The notes under the pieces: model-generated | Told to the model about the DNA's origin: nothing | The model's input: only the letters and a program-made list of their open reading frames with translations | Databases searched by the model: none | Assembly: GCA_913064775.1 (NCBI GenBank) | Contig: CAJYAD010000021.1 | Coordinates: 1-64,000 of the forward strand | Direction of reading: 5' to 3' | Source: an uncultured Albidovulum sp. | Lineage (GTDB): Bacteria; Pseudomonadota; Alphaproteobacteria; Rhodobacterales; Rhodobacteraceae | DNA: 64,000 bases | Program-made: the position numbers and the translations under genes | Shown: positions 44,475-52,657 of the stretch, piece by piece | Layout: each line of letters starts with the position of its first letter | Position numbering within the stretch: the first letter of the stretch is position 1

Positions 44475-46124
44475 CTAGTTCGGCACGCCCGCGACCAGCC
44501 GCACCAGCGTCTGCTGGTTCAGATAGCCCGTCGGCGGCAGGCCCGCTGCCCGCTGGAACCGGCGGATCGCGCGCCGTGTCTGAGGGGTGAACTGGCCGTC
44601 CACCGCCCCCGGATCAAAGCCAAGCCCCGCCAGCCGCTTTTCAACCAGATTGCGGGTGAAGCCGGTCAGCGCCAGGTCCTGCTCGGCCTGCTGCGCGGCC
44701 TGTTCGGCCTGTGATCCGCCCGCCTCGCCGTTCAGGCTGTGGATGCGGGCCTGGGCGCGATCGGCGAAGGCGCCTTGCGGGAAGGCCCGCAGGTACTGGC
44801 GGTAGGCGCGCACGGTGTCGCTCTCCTTCGCCGTGGTCCAGGCCGCGCGGTCCTGACGCGCCGCGTTGTCGGTCTGCGCCGCGTCCAGCTTGTCCAGCCG
44901 CGATTGCGCGACATCGGCATAGAGCCCGTCGGGATAGCGGCCCAGATAGGCCTGCAGCCCGGCGCGATCCCCCTTGGCACCGGTCTGGTCCCAATAGGTG
45001 CGGTCCTTGGCGTCCTCGGAATGTTTGCGCTGCTCGGCCTGGGCCTGAAGCTGGGTCTGCCGCGCCTCGGCCTGATCGTTGAGCTTGGTGATCTGCGGCG
45101 CCGTCAGATAGCCGGTGGCGCGCGCGCCGCCCGCGTTCAGCTGCCAATCCTTGATCGCGGCCCGCGTGCCCTGACCGAAGACCCCGTCGATGCCATGCGG
45201 GTCATGGCCAATAAGCGACAGGTTGCGCTGGATCTCACGACGCTGATGGGTGCCGAGGTTCAGCGCCTCCTCGGCCTGACGCGCGGCGCGGTCGGGCTCT
45301 GCCTGGATCTTGGCGATCTCGGACTGGGCGGCCTCGGCATGGGCGCCCCGGGGAAAGGCACGGAGGTAGGCGTGCAGCGCGGCAACCGTGTCGGCCTGTG
45401 ACGCGACCTGCCAGGCGGCGTCATCGGCGGCGTCCGAGGTCGCGGTGGGTTGCAGGCCAGATTGCGCGGTCGATTGCGGCGGGGCCTCACGCAGGAAAGG
45501 CGCCACCGCCGAGACATAGCCCTCGGCGCGCAGTGATTGGCCATCCTGCGCCAGCGCCGCCAGACTGCGCCCCGGACGCGATAGCGGGCCGCTGACGAAG
45601 GCCGAAACCTTGGCCGCCGGCCCCCACAGCACGGTCACCCCCTGCGGCGCGCGCAGCTGGCCCAGCCCGACCTTCAGGCCATCGCCCAGATCGGGGCTGG
45701 CATTGGTGTCGCCCAGCAGCACCAGCGCCTGGCCCGGATGGGTGGCCGCGATCGCCAGCACGGTATCAAGGTTCACCCCCACGGTGCCCACCGTCGCCAG
45801 ATCCGGCGCGGTGGCCTGATCGGCGGCTTCGGCGCCCAGAAACCAGGTCTCGCCGCCGCCATGGGCAAAGCTGCCGTTCAGCACGATCACCAGCGGCCCG
45901 TCGCCGCCCTTCTGGTACAGTGCGGACAGGCCCTGACGCAGCTGCGCACTGCGCAGGCTGCTGTCGAAGGTCACCTGCAGCCCGGCCTGTTGCAGCGCCT
46001 GCGCGGCGCCGCGTGGGGTCCCAAGGATCAAGGCCCGGCCCACGCCCGCATCCGCCGATTGGGCGAAGGCGGGGGCGGACAGCGCAAGCGCGCAGGCGGT
46101 GGTGGCGGCGAGAAATTGTTTCAT
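44475..46124 (-). CDS. Secreted caspase-like/peptidoglycan-binding repeat protein
   Basis: The 549-residue protein has a signal peptide (MKQFLAATTACALALSAPAFA) and an N-terminal region (about 25-215) that resembles the caspase-like peptidase fold (LVIVLNGSFAHGGGETWFLG...ALVLLGDTNAS) but lacks a clear catalytic His-Cys pair. Three similar W...DT...YLRAFP.G..A..AQ..I segments (near residues 240, 375, 430) follow, with two peptidoglycan-binding type 1 domains (RREIQRNLSLIGHDPHGIDGVFGQGTRAAIKDWQ and RNLVEKRLAGLGFDPGAVDGQFTPQTRRAIRRFQ). It is probably periplasmic and murein-associated. It is convergent with the alpha/beta hydrolase gene (6-nt gap). Function unknown. Confidence 0.75.
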   Translation of the reverse strand: MKQFLAATTACALALSAPAFAQSADAGVGRALILGTPRGAAQALQQAGLQVTFDSSLRSAQLRQGLSALYQKGGDGPLVIVLNGSFAHGGGETWFLGAEAADQATAPDLATVGTVGVNLDTVLAIAATHPGQALVLLGDTNASPDLGDGLKVGLGQLRAPQGVTVLWGPAAKVSAFVSGPLSRPGRSLAALAQDGQSLRAEGYVSAVAPFLREAPPQSTAQSGLQPTATSDAADDAAWQVASQADTVAALHAYLRAFPRGAHAEAAQSEIAKIQAEPDRAARQAEEALNLGTHQRREIQRNLSLIGHDPHGIDGVFGQGTRAAIKDWQLNAGGARATGYLTAPQITKLNDQAEARQTQLQAQAEQRKHSEDAKDRTYWDQTGAKGDRAGLQAYLGRYPDGLYADVAQSRLDKLDAAQTDNAARQDRAAWTTAKESDTVRAYRQYLRAFPQGAFADRAQARIHSLNGEAGGSQAEQAAQQAEQDLALTGFTRNLVEKRLAGLGFDPGAVDGQFTPQTRRAIRRFQRAAGLPPTGYLNQQTLVRLVAGVPN

Positions 46125-46171
46125 GGCGTCCCTCCCAAATTCCGTATCACGCGGGAAGGGCGCTACCCGCC

Positions 46172-47401
46172 CTAGTCGTAGCTGCGCCGGTCCTCGATCA
46201 CCTTGCCGTCGTTGGGCAGCGACCCCGGCGGCACAAGCTCGACCCTGCCCCGCAATTTCAGCGTTTCCAGAACGCTTCCCTCATACAACGCGGGATTGGC
46301 CGCTCTGGTTTCGATCTGCACGATCATCAGGTCCATTTCGCCTTCCCGCTCGGCGATCACGCGGGCGCGCGCGACCTCGGCGTGGCGGGCGACCAGGGCC
46401 GCGACCTGCTCGGGGCGCACGAACATGCCCTTGATCTTGGTGGTCTGATCGGCGCGGCCCATCCAGCCCTTGATACGCATGTTGGTGCGCCCGCAGGGGC
46501 TGCTGCCGGGCAGAATGGCCGACAGATCGCCCGTCGCGAAGCGGATCAGCGGGTAATCCGGGTTGAGCGTGGTCACCACGACCTCGCCCACCTGACCGGG
46601 CATCACCGGGGTGCCGGTGCCGGGGGTGACGATCTCGACGATGACGCCCTCATCCACGATCATCCCTTCGGGCATCGCACCCTCCGTGGCACTTTCGTAG
46701 GCGATATTGCCCAGATCCGCCGTCGCATAGGATTGCAGGCAGGTGATGCCCCGATCCGCATATTCGGCGCGCAGGGATGGAAACAGCGCCCCGCCCCCCA
46801 CCGCCGCGCGGGTGAATTTCAGACGCTCGCCCATCGCCTCGGCGCGGTCGAGGATCACCTTCAGATAATCGGGCGTGCCGGCATAGGCGGTGCAGCCGAT
46901 ATCGGCGGCCGCGCGCACCTGCAGATCGGTCTGGCCGGTGCCGGCGGGCAGGACGGCGGCGCCCACCGCGCGCGCGCCGCTTTCAAAGATCATCCCGGCG
47001 GGCGTCAGGTGATAGCCAAAGCAGTTCTGCACGATGTCGCCCGGGCCGATGCCCAGCGCATGCAGGAACCGCCCCATGCGCCACCAATCGGGCGTGGTGC
47101 GCCCGATCTCGTAGATCGGGCCGGGCGATTGAAAGACATGCTCATAGCCGCCGCCGGCCGGGATCAGCCCGCCAAGCGGGGGGCTGGCCTGCTGCGCGGC
47201 GGCCAGTTCGGATTTGCGGATCACCGGCAGATCGACCAAAGCCTCGGCGCTGGTGATCGCCGCGGGGTCCACCTCGCCCAGCAGTGCGGCAAGGCCCGGC
47301 GCCGCCTGAGCGCGGGCGATCTGCGCGGGCAGGTCGCGGGCCAGATCGGCGGCACGGCGGTCCGTGCTGCGGGTTTCGAGATCGTCAAAATAGCTACTCA
47401 T
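46172..47401 (-). CDS. PaaK-like AMP-binding protein with degenerate P-loop
   Basis: The 409-residue protein aligns in pattern with phenylacetate-CoA ligases: ALVDLPVIRKSELAAAQQ, VGAAVLPAGTGQTDLQV, CTAYAGTPDYLKVILDRA, a C-terminal KIKGMFVRPEQVAAL hinge and PLIRFATGDLSAIL. At the place of the ATP-binding SSGTTGxP loop it reads YEHVFQSPGPIYEIG, so the usual Ser/Thr/Gly residues are absent. This form recurs in proteins beside Liv-type transporters as far as I recall; whether it is catalytically active is unclear. The ATG at 47401 follows GAAGGATC. It is the last gene of the transporter operon, 34 nt after livF. Confidence 0.82.
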   Translation of the reverse strand: MSSYFDDLETRSTDRRAADLARDLPAQIARAQAAPGLAALLGEVDPAAITSAEALVDLPVIRKSELAAAQQASPPLGGLIPAGGGYEHVFQSPGPIYEIGRTTPDWWRMGRFLHALGIGPGDIVQNCFGYHLTPAGMIFESGARAVGAAVLPAGTGQTDLQVRAAADIGCTAYAGTPDYLKVILDRAEAMGERLKFTRAAVGGGALFPSLRAEYADRGITCLQSYATADLGNIAYESATEGAMPEGMIVDEGVIVEIVTPGTGTPVMPGQVGEVVVTTLNPDYPLIRFATGDLSAILPGSSPCGRTNMRIKGWMGRADQTTKIKGMFVRPEQVAALVARHAEVARARVIAEREGEMDLMIVQIETRAANPALYEGSVLETLKLRGRVELVPPGSLPNDGKVIEDRRSYD

Positions 47402-47435
47402 TGCGGTCTGATCCTTCGCCACGATACCCACACCC

Positions 47436-48260
47436 TCAGGCCAGCCAACGCTTGCGCCGCCGGTAGCTGCGCACGTCACGAAAGGATTTTCGGCCCTCGT
47501 CGGACATGCCAAGGTAGAATTCCTTCACATCCGGGTTCTCGCGCAGCTCGGCCGCCGGGCCGTCCATCACCACGCGCCCGGATTCCAGGATATAGCCGTA
47601 ATGGGCGAAACGCAGCGCCACATTGGTGTTCTGCTCGGCCAGAAGGAAGGTCACGCCCTCATTCTCGTTCACCGATTTCACGATCTCGAAGATCTGCTCG
47701 ACCAACTGCGGCGCAAGGCCCATCGAGGGCTCATCCAGCAGCACCATTTCGGGGCGGGACATCAGCGCACGACCGATCGCGACCATCTGCTGCTCGCCGC
47801 CCGAGGTATAGCCGGCCTGGCTGCGACGACGATCCTTGAGACGCGGGAAATAGGTATAGACCATCTCCAGATCGGCGGCGATCGCGGCCTTGCCGTCGCG
47901 CCGCGTATAGGCGCCGGTCAGCAGGTTTTCCTCGACGGTCAGGTGCTCAAAACAATGGCGGCCTTCCATCACCTGGATCACGCCGCGCTTCACCAGATCG
48001 GCGGGGGCCATGGCCTGGATACGGTCGCCGCGATAGGTGATCGTGCCCTTGGTGACCTCGCCGCGCTCGGAATGCAGAAGGTTCGAAACTGCCTTCAGCG
48101 TCGTCGTCTTGCCGGCGCCGTTGCCGCCCAGAAGCGCGGTGATGCCGCCCTTCGGCACCCGCAGGCTGACCCCCTTCAGCACCAGAATCACATGATTGTA
48201 GATCACCTCGATATTGTTGAGCTCAAGCAGGGTCTCTTGCGGGGGGGCGGCGTCCGGCAT
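47436..48260 (-). CDS. livF: ABC transporter ATP-binding protein LivF-type
   Basis: This is the second ATPase of a branched-chain-amino-acid-type (HAAT) ABC importer. The 274-residue protein has Walker A LLGGNGAGKTTTLKAVSNLL, the signature TSGGEQQMVAIGRALM and Walker B MVLLDEPSMGLAPQLVEQIFEI, with a short N-terminal extension. It starts at the ATG 48258-48260. Homologous transporters move branched-chain amino acids, amides or aromatic/organic acids; the two ligase neighbours favour the last. A strong hairpin separates it from the substrate-binding protein gene. Confidence 0.92.
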   Translation of the reverse strand: MPDAAPPQETLLELNNIEVIYNHVILVLKGVSLRVPKGGITALLGGNGAGKTTTLKAVSNLLHSERGEVTKGTITYRGDRIQAMAPADLVKRGVIQVMEGRHCFEHLTVEENLLTGAYTRRDGKAAIAADLEMVYTYFPRLKDRRRSQAGYTSGGEQQMVAIGRALMSRPEMVLLDEPSMGLAPQLVEQIFEIVKSVNENEGVTFLLAEQNTNVALRFAHYGYILESGRVVMDGPAAELRENPDVKEFYLGMSDEGRKSFRDVRSYRRRKRWLA

Positions 48261-48282
48261 GGCAAACCTCTTCGGGTGGGGT

Positions 48283-48309
48283 GCCCCGGCCCGAAATCCG
48301 GGCCGGGGC
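48283..48309. terminator. Intra-operon hairpin after the substrate-binding protein gene
   Basis: An 11-bp perfect stem (GCCCCGGCCCG / CGGGCCGGGGC) with a 5-nt loop lies between the binding-protein gene and livF. There is no T-run, so it more likely protects the upstream message or partly attenuates transcription, giving more binding protein than ATPase. Confidence 0.6.
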
Positions 48310-48324
48310 GTGATCGTCACGCGC

Positions 48325-49629
48325 CTAGTTGCAATCGGCGCGGGGCGTGATGTTGTTTTCCTTGGCATAGGCCGCGGCATCTTCTTCGATCAGCGGGTCG
48401 ATGACCTTCTTGTCCGAGGTGATCCAGTCGGTCACGACCTTCCACTTGCCGGCCTTGGCATCCCACTGGTTCACCTTGGCTTCGCCCGGGCCCCCGTGGT
48501 TGGCACAGCTGACCTTGAAGGTGGCGCCGAAGCCGGCCATGCCCGCATCGGCCATCACCTTGTCCGAGATGTCGAGCTTCTCGAGCGCGTCGCGCATGTC
48601 GGCGGGGGTGATCTGCGGCTTGCCGGTATCTTGCTGCGCAAGCTTCGCGGCCTGGGTCACCAAGAAGGCGGCATAGAGGCCGCGGTTGTAAAGCACCGTG
48701 CCCTTCTGATCGCCGGCGCCGGCAGCCTTGCCCGCATCGTAGACATATTTCTTCAGGTCGCCATAGACCGGGAAGTCATCGCCCACACCGTTGAAATTCA
48801 GCGCCTTGTAGCCGTCGGCCTTGGCACCCACCGGCTTCACGTCATTCTCGGACCCGGACCACCAGATGCCGATGAAATGGTCCATCGGGAAGCGGATGTT
48901 GGCGGCTTCCTGAATCGCCACCGGGTTCATCACGCCCCAGCCCCACATCAGCACATAATCAGGCTTGTCGCGGCGGATCTGCAGCCACTGGCTTTTCTGT
49001 TCCTGGCCCGGATGGTCGACCGGGATCAGGCTCAGCTTGAAGCCGTACATCTTCTCCAGCTCCTGCAGGGTGCGGATCGGCTCTTTCCCGTAGGCGGAGT
49101 TATGGTAGACCAGCGCGATCTTCTTGCCCTTGAGGCTGTCATTGTTCTGCGACAGCAGGTACTTGACCATGATCGAGGCCCCGTCCCAGTAGTTGGCGGG
49201 GAAGTTGAAGATCCATTTGAACACCTTGCCATCGGCGGCCGAGGTGCGGCCATAGCCCGAGGTCAGCATCGGGATGCCGTCGGCCGAGGCCTTGGGGATC
49301 AGCTGATAGGTGATGCCCGTCGACAGCGGCTGATAGACCAGCGCGCCCGAACCCTTGGTGCTTTCATAGCACTCGACACCCTTCTCGGTGTTGTAGCCGG
49401 TCTCGCATTCGAGCAGCTTGACCTTCTCGCCGCCGATGCCGCCATCGCGCTCGTTCAGCAAGGTCATGTAATCGGCATAGCCGTCGGCGAAGGGGATACC
49501 GTTGGCGGCATAGGGGCCGGTGCGGTAGGAAAGCGACGGGAACACGAGGTCCGCCATCGCGGGCGCCGCTGTCAGCACACCGCCCATCAGGCCGGTGGCG
49601 AGCGCCAGGGTTGCCAGTTTCAGTTTCAT
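48325..49629 (-). CDS. Periplasmic substrate-binding protein of the Liv-type ABC transporter
   Basis: The 434-residue protein has a signal peptide (MKLKLATLALATGLMGGVLTAAPAMA) and a type I periplasmic-binding fold: FPSLSYRTGPYAANGIPFADGYADYMTLLNERDGGIGGEKVKLLECETGYNTEKGVECYE, then a second lobe (IALVYHNSAYGKEPIRTLQEL). The opening YRTGPYA..G...A.G differs from LivK, whose ligand is leucine, so the ligand is unlikely to be inferred as an amino acid. It lies 67 nt after livM and before livF in one operon. Confidence 0.9.
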   Translation of the reverse strand: MKLKLATLALATGLMGGVLTAAPAMADLVFPSLSYRTGPYAANGIPFADGYADYMTLLNERDGGIGGEKVKLLECETGYNTEKGVECYESTKGSGALVYQPLSTGITYQLIPKASADGIPMLTSGYGRTSAADGKVFKWIFNFPANYWDGASIMVKYLLSQNNDSLKGKKIALVYHNSAYGKEPIRTLQELEKMYGFKLSLIPVDHPGQEQKSQWLQIRRDKPDYVLMWGWGVMNPVAIQEAANIRFPMDHFIGIWWSGSENDVKPVGAKADGYKALNFNGVGDDFPVYGDLKKYVYDAGKAAGAGDQKGTVLYNRGLYAAFLVTQAAKLAQQDTGKPQITPADMRDALEKLDISDKVMADAGMAGFGATFKVSCANHGGPGEAKVNQWDAKAGKWKVVTDWITSDKKVIDPLIEEDAAAYAKENNITPRADCN

Positions 49630-49696
49630 CAGGTTTTTCCTCCCATGATGGTTGCTTTGCGCCGGGCTTGGGCCCGGTTCTGGGTTGGGGCCCGCC

Positions 49697-50773
49697 CTAG
49701 TGCGGGAAGGGCCAGAGTCGAAGCTTGTCCTTGGTGACGCGCCAGAGCTGGGCCATGCCGTGGGGCTCGGCGATCAGGAAGATGATGATCAGCGCGCCGA
49801 CGATCATCAGCCGGATATGGGCGGCCAGATCGGTGGGCCAGCCCCAGCTGTCGACCAGCACCAGCTTGATCAGCACCGGCAGCACGACCATGAAGGCCGC
49901 GCCCGCGAAGCTGCCGAAGATCGACCCGAGGCCGCCGATGATGATCATGAAGAGCACGGCAAAGCTCTTCTCGATGCCGAAGGCCTCTCCGACCTCGACC
50001 GCGCCGAGATAGACCGAGAAGAACAGCGCCCCCGCGATGCCGACGTAGAAGGACGATACCGCAAAGGCGGTCAGCTTGGCGCGCAGCGGGTTCACACCGA
50101 TGATCTCGGCGGCGATGTCCATGTCGCGGATCGCCATCCATTTGCGCCCCGTCGCGCCGCGCGTCAGGTTGCGCGCCATCCAGGCCAGCACCACGACGAA
50201 CACCAGGCACACCATGTAGCCCGCCCAGGGCGCCACCTGCGCGCCGGTGACGGCGATGCCGAACACCGTGCGCTCGGGCATCGAGATCTGGCCCGAGGCC
50301 GAGTAGTTGTAGAACCACGGCACCCGGTTGAAGAGCCAGACCAGGAAGAACTGCGCCGCCAGCGTCGCCACCGCCAAATAGAAGCCCTTGATGCGCAGGC
50401 TGGGCAGGCCGAACAGCAGGCCGACCCCCGCGGTGATGATCCCGGCGCCGAGGATGTGGAAGACGATGTTGATGTCGGGGAAGGCGGTGGTCAGCTTGTA
50501 GCAGGCATAGGCCCCCACCGCCATGAACCCGCCGGTGCCAAGCGAAAGCTGGCCGCAATAGCCCACCAGGATGTTCAGCCCCAGCGCCGCGATGGCGTAG
50601 ATCAGGAACGGGATGAAGACCGCGTTGGTCCAGTAGTCGTTCAGCACGAACGGCAGGACGACGAAGCCCAGCAGCAGCACCGCGTAATAGCCCAGCCGGT
50701 CGAAGCGGATCGGGAAGGTCTGGCTGTCGTCCGGATAGGAGGTCTTGAAATCGCCTGCTTCGCGGTAAAACAT
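49697..50773 (-). CDS. livM: Branched-chain-type ABC transporter permease LivM
   Basis: The 358-residue inner-membrane permease has about ten hydrophobic segments and the LivM core ALGLNILVGYCGQLSLGTGGFMAVGAYA, RIKGFYLAVATLAAQFF, and the EAA-like loop GINPLRAKLTAFAVSSFYVGIAGAL-type (here GVNPLRAK). The ATG at 50771-50773 gives MFYREAGDFKTSYPDDSQ; upstream in-frame sequence is unlikely. It follows livH by 37 nt. Confidence 0.92.
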   Translation of the reverse strand: MFYREAGDFKTSYPDDSQTFPIRFDRLGYYAVLLLGFVVLPFVLNDYWTNAVFIPFLIYAIAALGLNILVGYCGQLSLGTGGFMAVGAYACYKLTTAFPDINIVFHILGAGIITAGVGLLFGLPSLRIKGFYLAVATLAAQFFLVWLFNRVPWFYNYSASGQISMPERTVFGIAVTGAQVAPWAGYMVCLVFVVVLAWMARNLTRGATGRKWMAIRDMDIAAEIIGVNPLRAKLTAFAVSSFYVGIAGALFFSVYLGAVEVGEAFGIEKSFAVLFMIIIGGLGSIFGSFAGAAFMVVLPVLIKLVLVDSWGWPTDLAAHIRLMIVGALIIIFLIAEPHGMAQLWRVTKDKLRLWPFPH

Positions 50774-50810
50774 CAGCGCGTCCCCTGTTTGTGGTTGAAC
50801 GGCATCGGCG

Positions 50811-51803
50811 TCACACCCTTTCGATGATCTTCTCGCCGAACAGGCCCTGCGGCCGGAACACGAGGAAGACGAGCGCCAGCACATAGGCGAACCAGTTCTC
50901 GGTCGCGCCGCCCACCAGCGGGCCCACCCAGAATTCGAACAATTGTTCGCCAACTCCGATGATCAGCCCGCCGACGATGGCGCCGGGGATCGAGGTGAAG
51001 CCGCCCAGCATCAGCACCGGCAGCGCCTTCAGCGCGATCAGCGACAGCGAGAACTGCACGCCAGAGCGCGCCCCCCACATGATCCCCGCGACCAGCGCGA
51101 CGAAGCCAGCGATCGACCAGACCAGCACCCAGATGAAGCGCAGGGAAATCCCCACCGACAGCGCCGCCTGATGGTCGTCGGCCACCGCGCGCAGCGCCCG
51201 GCCCTGCTTTGAATATTGCGAGAACAGCATCAGCAGCGCCACCAGCACCGCCGCCACCACCGTCGCCACGATGTTCAGCTGATCGACGTAGAAGCCGTAG
51301 CCGAACCAGGCGTTGGTGACGGTGTCGATGGTGCCCGACATGCCCTGCGGCAGGCCCACATCCATCGTCTTGATGTCGGCGCCCCACATCGTGTCGCCCA
51401 GCCCTTCCAGGAAATAGGCAAGCCCGATGGTGGCCATGAACAGGATGATCGGCGGCTGGTTCACCAGATGCTTCAGGATCAGTGCCTCGATGATCAGCGC
51501 CATGCCGATCATCACCAGCCCGGTCAGCACGATCGCCAGCAGCGCCGGCACGGTCCAGCCGAAGCCATGCACCTCGACCCCCGGGATCAGGTTGATCACG
51601 TCGGCGAAGGGCACCTGCCCCTGCTGGATGCCCACCAGCGTCAGCGCCGCGAACAGCGCCATCACCCCCTGGGCATAGTTGAACACCCCCGAGGCCTTGA
51701 AGATCAGCACGAAGCCCAGCGCCACCAGCGCATACATCACGCCCGAAAGCAGGCCGTTCAGCGCGGCCTCCATCGCGTAGAGCACTTGATCAGGCAGTAC
51801 CAT
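50811..51803 (-). CDS. livH: Branched-chain-type ABC transporter permease LivH
   Basis: The 330-residue permease has the LivH pattern ALNGLLSGVMYALVALGFVLIFKASGVFNYAQGVMALFAALTL and a late segment GGFTSIPGAIVGGLIIGVGEQL. About eight membrane segments are evident. It pairs with LivM as the second half of the membrane channel. It lies between livG (32 nt upstream) and livM on the minus strand. The start is the ATG at 51801-51803. Confidence 0.92.
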   Translation of the reverse strand: MVLPDQVLYAMEAALNGLLSGVMYALVALGFVLIFKASGVFNYAQGVMALFAALTLVGIQQGQVPFADVINLIPGVEVHGFGWTVPALLAIVLTGLVMIGMALIIEALILKHLVNQPPIILFMATIGLAYFLEGLGDTMWGADIKTMDVGLPQGMSGTIDTVTNAWFGYGFYVDQLNIVATVVAAVLVALLMLFSQYSKQGRALRAVADDHQAALSVGISLRFIWVLVWSIAGFVALVAGIMWGARSGVQFSLSLIALKALPVLMLGGFTSIPGAIVGGLIIGVGEQLFEFWVGPLVGGATENWFAYVLALVFLVFRPQGLFGEKIIERV

Positions 51804-51835
51804 CGCGGCCTCCGGTCTGGGTGTGAGGGGGGAGG

Positions 51836-52657
51836 TCAGTCATGCGCCACCCCCAGATAGGCGTCGATCACCGCCTGGTTGGCGCGCACCTGGTCGGGGG
51901 TGCCGTCGCCGATCTTCTTGCCGTAATCCATCACCACGACACGGTCCGACAGGTCCATGACTACGCCCATGTCATGCTCGATCAGCGCGATCGTGGTGCC
52001 GAATTCGTCGTTCACGTCGAGGATGAAGCGCGACATGTCTTCCTTCTCCTCGACATTCATGCCGGCCATGGGTTCATCCAGAAGCAAGAGCTTCGGCTCG
52101 GCCGCCAGCGCGCGGGCCAGTTCGACGCGTTTCTTCAACCCATAGGGAAGCCGCCCCACCGGGGTCTTGCGGATCGTCTGGATTTCCAGAAAGTCGATGA
52201 TCCGCTCGACCTTCTCGCGGTGCGCGGTCTCCTCGGCCTGCGCCCGGCCCCACCAGAGCGCCTGCGAAAAGAGGCCGGTTTTCATCATCGTCAGCCGGCC
52301 GGTCATGATGTTGTCGAGCACGCTCATCCCGTCGAACAGCGCGATGTTCTGGAAGGTACGGGCGATGCCCTGGCGGGCCACCTCATAGGGTTTCATCGGC
52401 GCGCGGCGCTGGCCGTGGAACCAGACCTCGCCCTCCTGCGGGACGTAGAAGCCGGAAATCACGTTCAGCATCGACGATTTCCCGGCGCCGTTCGGCCCGA
52501 TGATCGCGCGGATCTCGCCCTCGCGGATGTCGAAGGAGATGTCGGTGATCGCCTTCACGCCGCCAAAGCGCAGGGTGATGTTGCGCATCTCCATCAGCAC
52601 GCCGCCGATCTTGCGGCCGTCGGCGGTGGTGTAGCCGTCCTGAGCCATGTCGTTCAT
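51836..52657 (-). CDS. livG: ABC transporter ATP-binding protein LivG-type
   Basis: The first ATPase of the Liv-type importer has Walker A IIGPNGAGKSSMLNVISGF, the signature LPYGLKKRVELARALA and Walker B LLLLDEPMAGMNVEEKEDMSRFI, plus LivG-specific GIARTFQNIALFDGMSVLDNIMTG and a DLSDRVVVMDYGKKIGDGTP end. In its 273 residues the N-terminal 20 are variable. Its ATG overlaps the stop of the upstream acyl-CoA ligase gene (ATGA), tying ligase and transporter into one translationally coupled unit. Confidence 0.93.
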   Translation of the reverse strand: MNDMAQDGYTTADGRKIGGVLMEMRNITLRFGGVKAITDISFDIREGEIRAIIGPNGAGKSSMLNVISGFYVPQEGEVWFHGQRRAPMKPYEVARQGIARTFQNIALFDGMSVLDNIMTGRLTMMKTGLFSQALWWGRAQAEETAHREKVERIIDFLEIQTIRKTPVGRLPYGLKKRVELARALAAEPKLLLLDEPMAGMNVEEKEDMSRFILDVNDEFGTTIALIEHDMGVVMDLSDRVVVMDYGKKIGDGTPDQVRANQAVIDAYLGVAHD

